From assembly GCA_028015205.1 (NCBI GenBank), contig CM051512.1, positions 6,625,255-6,689,254 of the forward strand: a stretch of DNA of 64,000 nt. The letters run 5' to 3'. The notes under the pieces were generated by a model. It did no database searches. It saw only the letters and a program-made list of their open reading frames with translations, and was not told the DNA's origin. Positions 58,291 to 64,000 of this stretch are shown one piece after another. Numbering within the stretch: position 1 is the stretch's first letter; every line of letters begins with the position of its first letter. Made by a program: the position numbers and the translations under genes. This DNA comes from Mytilisepta virgata (Eukaryota > Mollusca > Bivalvia > Mytilida > Mytilidae).

Positions 58291-58559
58291 CTGTGCTGTC
58301 TTGTTATAAAACAGTTAGAAATGTCCGTAAGATCGGAGTCAAAAGGCAAGAATAACTCATGAGAACGAAACATAACAAATTTGACAAATAGTCTTTTACT
58401 TATACATGTGTCCTTAATATGTTCCATTCTCCTGAGTTTGTCTTGCCTTCGGATTTCGATCTGGCGGACTTTTCCTACAGTTTTGTATCATTGGTGTTCT
58501 TTTGCCGATGTTACATATCTAAGTAATTTTAAATAAAGAACTCCAAAGACTTAAAGGAT

Positions 58560-59620
58560 ATTTTACGATCTCGTTCCATTTCAGTCTGTAACAGCACAAA
58601 AAGTTTCTCTACCCCTATACCACCATTAATCATTCACAACTGAAGGAGGAGTTGAAAGATCTAATACATCGATGCTTTCAAAATAAAAATGGCAACAGTA
58701 GATACACATACCTTGTCAATGGTAGAGATAAATCATACTTTGTTAAAAACCACTCTAAATCTACAAATACAGAGGACGAAATTGTCTTGATGATTGAATT
58801 TTTGATCGACAACATATTTGTTCAATTTGGTGGACAGGTTTTCCAACGGACTATTGGCACTAATTGTGCTCCACTTCTGGCCGTCTTGTTCCTTCACTCA
58901 TATGAGGCAGACTTCCTTGACGGGCTACTTAAGGAAAATCAGGAGAAGTTAGCCCGTACCTTTAATGTCAGCTTCCGCTACATAGATGATGTTTTATCAT
59001 CAACAATTCACGTTTTGGGAATTTCTTACATCTCATCTATCCCAATGAGCACGAAAATATGGATACCACAGATGCATCTTATCTTGAACTTCACCTCAAA
59101 ATTGACACAGGGGAAGGATGAATACAAAACTTCGAGCAGCACCATTCCAGAAGCGCCGGCGTATGGATCGAGTGTATATTTCACAACTCATATTCCAGAG
59201 CTTGTGACATATACATTGACTTCTTGTACAGAGCCCGGCTCCTGACAGAAAAGTTTGTCAGACAAGGGTATGTTGCTCCTAAGTTGGAGCCATTCTTATT
59301 AACGTTTTATGGACGTCATCATGACTTGGTTGACAGGTATGAAAAAACCGCCTCCAAAATAAATTCCATTGATGCCCCTTCCTCATACCGGATTTGACAT
59401 GGGCAGGATGACGGGTGTCCTGCAGGAAGCAGGCACTGCTTACCCTTCCGAAGCACCTGAGTCTTTTGTTGTGGTCCATGTTGTTCATATGTTTTTAGTT
59501 TTTAATGGTAGTGCTTGTATTGTTTTGGTCTTGTCCTCGTTGTTCGCCGGAGTTTGTCAGTTGTTTCGATGTTCCCCTCCTTCGAATATCCCTTTGGTAT
59601 TTCATGACTTTACTTGATAC
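58560..59620 (+). mobile_element. Penelope-like retroelement copy 3, diverged
   Basis: The ORF at 58652-59245 holds SYFVKNHSKSTNTEDEI, FGGQVFQRTIGTNCAPLLAV (a short deletion before TNCAPLL), LFLHSYEADFLDGLLKEN and FRYIDDVLSS. Remnants continue to FLTFYGRHHDLVDRYEK near 59300-59345, and a tail with GCTTACCCTTCCGAAGCACC. A different subfamily from copies 1 and 2. Confidence 0.8.
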
Positions 59621-60529
59621 CTACCTCAAACTTTATATAGACGTGTCAAACGCGACAAGACAAAACATAGTGTTCATGTTCATGCTAAAGAATCGTGTAA
59701 ATATCAACCTACTGCCCAGCTACTATTATGCTGAATATCACGTTGATATACGCACCCCAAACCATTCAAGCATTAAAAACAGCAAAACGGATAACAGGAA
59801 ATGTCAACAATAACATAATAATCAATTAATGCCACCCAATAGACAGAATTTCGGACGGATATCAACATAAACAATGATAAAAGAGTACAAAACACAAACA
59901 TCGAAACAACAGAGAGTGAGGATCGTTTGACTTGGTACATTCGCTGAGTCGTAGTAAATTAAACCAATTTTATGGGTACCCAAACCTTTCCATTATCTAT
60001 TCTGACCCTCTGGTGTATAAAACGCACTATAAAAGCCAATACAGCATGATTACCAACAAGGTGAAAGCTAGCTAGGAATATTTGAATGAGTTGGGCGGTA
60101 CATAATTAAAATATCAGGGTGAAAATGTACTTGATTTAATTGTTGAACTAGCTAAGATTCTCATATAGATGCTGTCGGATACTGTCGCTCTATTAAACGA
60201 AATAGCCAGAAACAACACTCCCATAAAAGTGTTACTCCTCATGGAGTTTAATATAAATCTGCAGTCTACTTGAAAGGCCAGTATTTTAAAGTCTTTGGGA
60301 GAAAGAGTATTTTTTTTCGGAATTGCATAAAATCTAATATTTGTAGCTATTGCTTTGAAAAGCTTATCTTATGGTAGTTCTGATTTTCTTTTAGCCGTGT
60401 AAGCTATTGTCATCAATTTGTGCCCTTTGTTAGACAATTCGTCATCTCCTCTAAAGCCGGTGGGCCAATTTGAGCCAAACTTAGCATGAATAATGTATGG
60501 TAGGGTGTATATGTATATTGGAACTTGGC

Positions 60530-60930
60530 ATCTGTTATGGATCACGGGAGCTCAACTCACAGAGCTTCCTAGCGCGTCCCCAGGTGGCGGATAGGGGAGA
60601 CCTATCTCATTGGGGTGTTCTCAGATCATAATAGGGAAAGCCTGAACATGGACCATAGTGGGTAACGTTTTTGGAGAATGCCACACTCCCTGCACGCTAA
60701 AGACCCCTTCTGTAGTTTTCGAAAAAGAGTAGGTTGATGGCCACTATAGAAGGCTAAATTATCCGACCCTACCCAACCATCCTCCTTTTACAGTGGCAGT
60801 CAAAATTGGTTCCCCTATGTGTCTCGTCCCACCATATTTGAATCGTTTGATACATTGAACTGTCTTGTAAAAACATGAAATAGTTGCCACTAAACGTTAA
60901 TCAACATTCAATCAATCAATCAATTAATAT
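60530..60930 (+). mobile_element. LINE 3'-end fragment with ATCAATCAATCA tail
   Basis: GC-richer than its surroundings; ends TTGCCACTAAACGTTAATCA, then CATTCAATCAATCAATC. The last 30 bases parallel the tails of the family 1 SINEs. No ORF remains. 59621-60529 upstream of it holds nothing I recognise. Confidence 0.55.
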
Positions 60931-61099
60931 CACTGTAGACGAAGAGCACTAAGTAAGTAAGTATGTACGGTGTGTTCCGAAATGGAAATGGCAGGTCGTG
61001 TTTTTGAACTGTGGTGTAAACAATAGACATTATGTACATTTTATGGATCATATGACGGCTGTTGGATGAGGAATATGCGATGGTTTTGACACACGAACT

Positions 61100-62378
61100 T
61101 TGCTTATGGCCAACAGTAAATGTAAGCGTAAAACAAAATCAAGTAAATCAAGTAATTCGTCCACGCCCAGCCCTCACCCTTCTACTCGACCAAAAAAGAT
61201 GGCGGCGCCAAGTACCTCTCCTGCTACCCCTGCCACCGCCAATGCTGGTCAAACCAACAGTGTTATATATCCGAATATTCAACCCAGCTTTATTGGACTC
61301 AATGTACCACTCAATACACCATTCAATACACCATTTATTAACCCACAAGCGCTCCAATTCAGTGACCAGGGACGGTCTCCCAACACCTCAACATCTAGTC
61401 TGCATGATATTCTCAAGGATATTTATACCAAATTGAAACCTTTAGACCTAATACCAGATATCAGTAGCCGTATAGGAAACCTCGAGAGAAAATTTTGTAA
61501 CTTAGAACAAGAAATTATATTCATGAAAGACAATATTAGTAAACAAAACGACCGACTACTTGGTACTGAAAACGAAACTAACTTTTTATTAAGAGAATGT
61601 GAAAAGCTTAGACAACAAAATAATCAACTACAAATCGAAACCGACGAGACTCACGAGAAACTTTTAGAAAAGCAGACAAGATCGATGAGGGACAACCTCA
61701 TTATAGGTGGAATTCCTGAGGTATCGAGAACCGAGACACCCGAAGAGACTGAAGCGGAGGTTCTTAAATTCATTCACCAAACACTCGAAATAGAGGACGA
61801 TATTAAACTTCATGTAACACATAGGTTAAGACGGAGGACAGATCGAAAACCAAGAAACATAGTGGCAAAATTCCAAAATCGGAATGATCGAAACCTAGTA
61901 CTTAAAACAGCTCGTGAAAAGCTCAGCGAAAGTAAGGTATACGAACAATTTCCACCTGAAATAATTGATCGTCGTAATGAGCTCTGGCCAGCGTTCAGAC
62001 AAAGTGTTCAAGCCAAGGACAAAGTACGATTTTATGATGATAAATTGTTCATTAATGGAAGACGACTGTATCCGTCCTCATTCAGATTGCCACGTGATCA
62101 ACCAAACTTTGTACCAGCCCCGCAATTTCAACCTCAAGCACAAGTAGATCAACAGTTTCCCGCCTCGATTCGAATCCTTTACACCTGCTACAGGACCAGT
62201 GCCGTTCCAACCGATGTATCCGAACATTCCGCATTATCATAACGTACCTAGAGTTCCGTTCGTTCCGTTCGTCCCAATGCCACCTGGTGTAGACCACTAT
62301 AGACTTAACTTATCTCGTCAACCTGCACCACAACCCAGGTCAGATAGCCCGCCCCAGCAACAGACTGATAATAGATAG
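61100..62378 (+). pseudogene. LINE ORF1 protein, one frameshift
   Basis: Ser/Pro/Thr-rich start (MLMANSKCKRKTKSSKSSNS), a coiled coil at residues about 110-195 (IGNLERKFCNLEQEI, LRECEKLRQQNNQLQ), then an RRM-like/C-terminal region (RSMRDNLIIGGIPEVS, HVTHRLRRRTDRKPRNIVAK, RLYPSSF), as in L1-ORF1-type chaperones. The frame as read ends at 62242, but near 62,150-62,165 a shift leads into a Pro-rich tail (PRVPFVPFVPMPPG) that stops at 62376-62378. Confidence 0.82.
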
Positions 62379-62432
62379 GACAGTGTTACAAGAGGCCCTA
62401 CAAGGGGCACAAACAACAGTGCTCAGTTACCA

Positions 62433-64000
62433 AATTTTTTGAAAGTTTCATGTTTAAACGTCTGTGGTTTAAATAGTAAACTTTTGATACAAGAATTTAT
62501 TGACTTGATTAAGAATTTTGATTTATTTATATGCATTGAGAGTAAAACTGATGTACTTGATGCTTTAAAACTCCCTGATGGGTATTCCTATTTTGCTAAA
62601 ACTCGAAAGGGGGCCAAAAAAAATCGGGAGGTATAGTTATTATATACAAAACTACCCTAAGTAAGACAATAAGATTTGTCGATACTGAGAGTGAATTTGT
62701 GCAGTGGGTTAGAATTATTGACACCCCAGTAGATGATAAATCGCTTTTACTTGGGTGTGTTTATATCCCCCCTTATAACAGTAAATACACATCGCCCGAA
62801 GCTTTCGATGAGATTGAAAATGAGTTAACCACCCTGCTTAACGACAGTACTTTTTATGCAGTCGTTGGTGATTTTAATGCAAGAACATCTGTTTTGCCTG
62901 ATTTTTTCGAAGCTAATGAAAACCTAGCACATTTTCTGGAAAACGTTGAGAATGATGTATCTGATTATATTTTTGATTTTAAGAAGCTACCTTTATATAA
63001 TGTTTCTCTTAAGAGAAATAACCAAGATGTATCAAAACCCAATATGTATGGGTATAAATTAATTCAATTTTGTAAAAATATGAATATATATATAGCTAAT
63101 GGTAGAATTGGTAGTGATAAATTTTGTGGAAAATTTACCTCAGGTGATTGTAGTTTGATTGATTATTTGATAGTTTCTTCTGAAACCTTCCCTTATATTT
63201 ACAGTTTTGATGTCCTTGACTTTAATCCATTATATTCTGATAAGCATTCACAGTTACAATTCACTATACTTTGTAACGCTAGAGCGAACACAGACAACCA
63301 GTCAAACGACTCCAAATCTTTTTATAGATGGAGTAATAGTAAACAAGAATCATACATCAATGCGGTTGAAGATCAGCGTGACATAATTATTGATATTTTA
63401 AATGATCTTCAAAATGTAGATAATCCTTCGCAGGAGATGGTCGATGATATTATTGACAGACTAACAAACATTTATATTAGTTCAGCTAAGAAAGCCTTTC
63501 CGAAAAAGGCACCTACTTGTGACGTCAATAACAAAAAATTTGACCCTTGGGTAACGCGTGCATGTATTGAAAAACGGAAGTATTTTCATAAAGCAAAACG
63601 AAAATATAGCTGGACAAAAACTGCCCAAAATAAGGAAAACATGAAAAAAGCAAGTAGATTGTACAAAAGGGAGCTGAATAAGAGCTATTCTGATTACTCC
63701 CTTCGAATGGAAGGAGAAATTAGACACACCTCAAATTCGGATCCCAAAAAACTATGGAAAATTCTTAATCAACTAAATGGTAAGAAAAAAGAAAAGTCGG
63801 AAATTGATTTGCAATCTCTTTTTGATTACTTCAAGGAACTTAATCAAGACGAGAGCGTAGATGATGAAGACTTTAATTTGGACCATGAGCTCAATAACGA
63901 ACAACGTGATGACATTGATAATATATTAAATTGTCCTATAACGAAGGACGAGATTACAAGTGCGATAAAAAACCTTAAAAATTCTAAGGCACCGGGCATG
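62433..64000 (+). pseudogene. LINE ORF2 (endonuclease, start of reverse transcriptase), frameshifted, partial
   Basis: KVSCLNVCGLNSKLLIQEFI opens an APE endonuclease domain; the catalytic Glu is in CIESKTD. After a one-base shift in an A8 run (62616-62623) the frame is open to the window edge for 459 codons: SGGIVIIYKT, GCVYIPPYNS, VVGDFNARTS, SLIDYLIVSS and SDKHSQLQF are the remaining endonuclease motifs. DPKKLWKILNQLNG and ITSAIKNLKNSKAPG mark the approach to the reverse-transcriptase domain. Confidence 0.88.

Larger units (their letters stand above)
61062..64000 (+). mobile_element. Non-LTR retrotransposon (LINE), 5' part, runs off right edge
   Basis: It has a two-ORF layout: ORF1 with a coiled coil and nucleic-acid-binding fold, then ORF2 with an APE-type endonuclease and the first reverse-transcriptase block. 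The order and motifs fit the CR1/L2/Jockey side of the LINEs; the clade is not resolved. Each ORF has one frameshift, so it is a decayed copy. The 5' end is not precisely defined (between about 60,930 and 61,060). Confidence 0.88.

Overview
This is a window of eukaryotic, intron-rich, AT-rich DNA, almost certainly from a bivalve mollusc. The repeat families (tRNA-derived SINEs with GTTAAACAAT tails, Penelope-like reverse transcriptases, long-unit tandem arrays) suggest a mussel-like bivalve, but the species cannot be fixed from sequence alone. No bacterial operon logic applies. The window holds two recognisable host genes and a dense load of mobile and repetitive DNA.

1-35 kb, minus strand: most of the gene for WASH complex subunit 2 (WASHC2/FAM21). 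I placed 26 coding exons running from the initiator ATG at 35065-35067 leftward to 1211. Every intron phase agrees with its neighbours, giving about 1,011 codons. The N-terminal WASH-binding head and about a dozen acidic LFa-type repeats are present. The C-terminus lies beyond the left edge. The introns are full of insertions: hairpin MITEs, TA-flanked MITEs, an hAT-type element with an 8-bp target duplication, a solo LTR ending 36 bp from a splice donor, two tRNA-derived SINE families and several tandem-unit repeats.

35-41 kb: mostly non-coding. It contains an 875-bp element with 17-bp perfect terminal inverted repeats and a 9-bp target duplication, whose interior looks like pieces of host gene (a CRE site, an ATGGCGG start, an exon-like segment). 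A degraded retroelement fragment follows.

41-52 kb, plus strand: a gene for a ZU5-UPA protein (ankyrin/UNC5/PIDD-type supramodule) with an acidic N-terminal region and no death domain. Four exons are well supported and two upstream exons are phase-consistent but tentative. A Penelope-like element and its host tandem array lie in a candidate first intron; a SINE nested in another repeat and a Tc1 element lie in other introns.

52-64 kb: retroelement territory. It has an inverted second Penelope-like copy, two more decayed fragments, a 180-bp tandem array, and the 5' part of a LINE whose second ORF runs off the right edge in the endonuclease/reverse-transcriptase region.

The two genes have no evident functional link. 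WASHC2 acts in endosomal actin nucleation and retromer-dependent sorting; ZU5-UPA proteins are scaffolds or death-pathway regulators.
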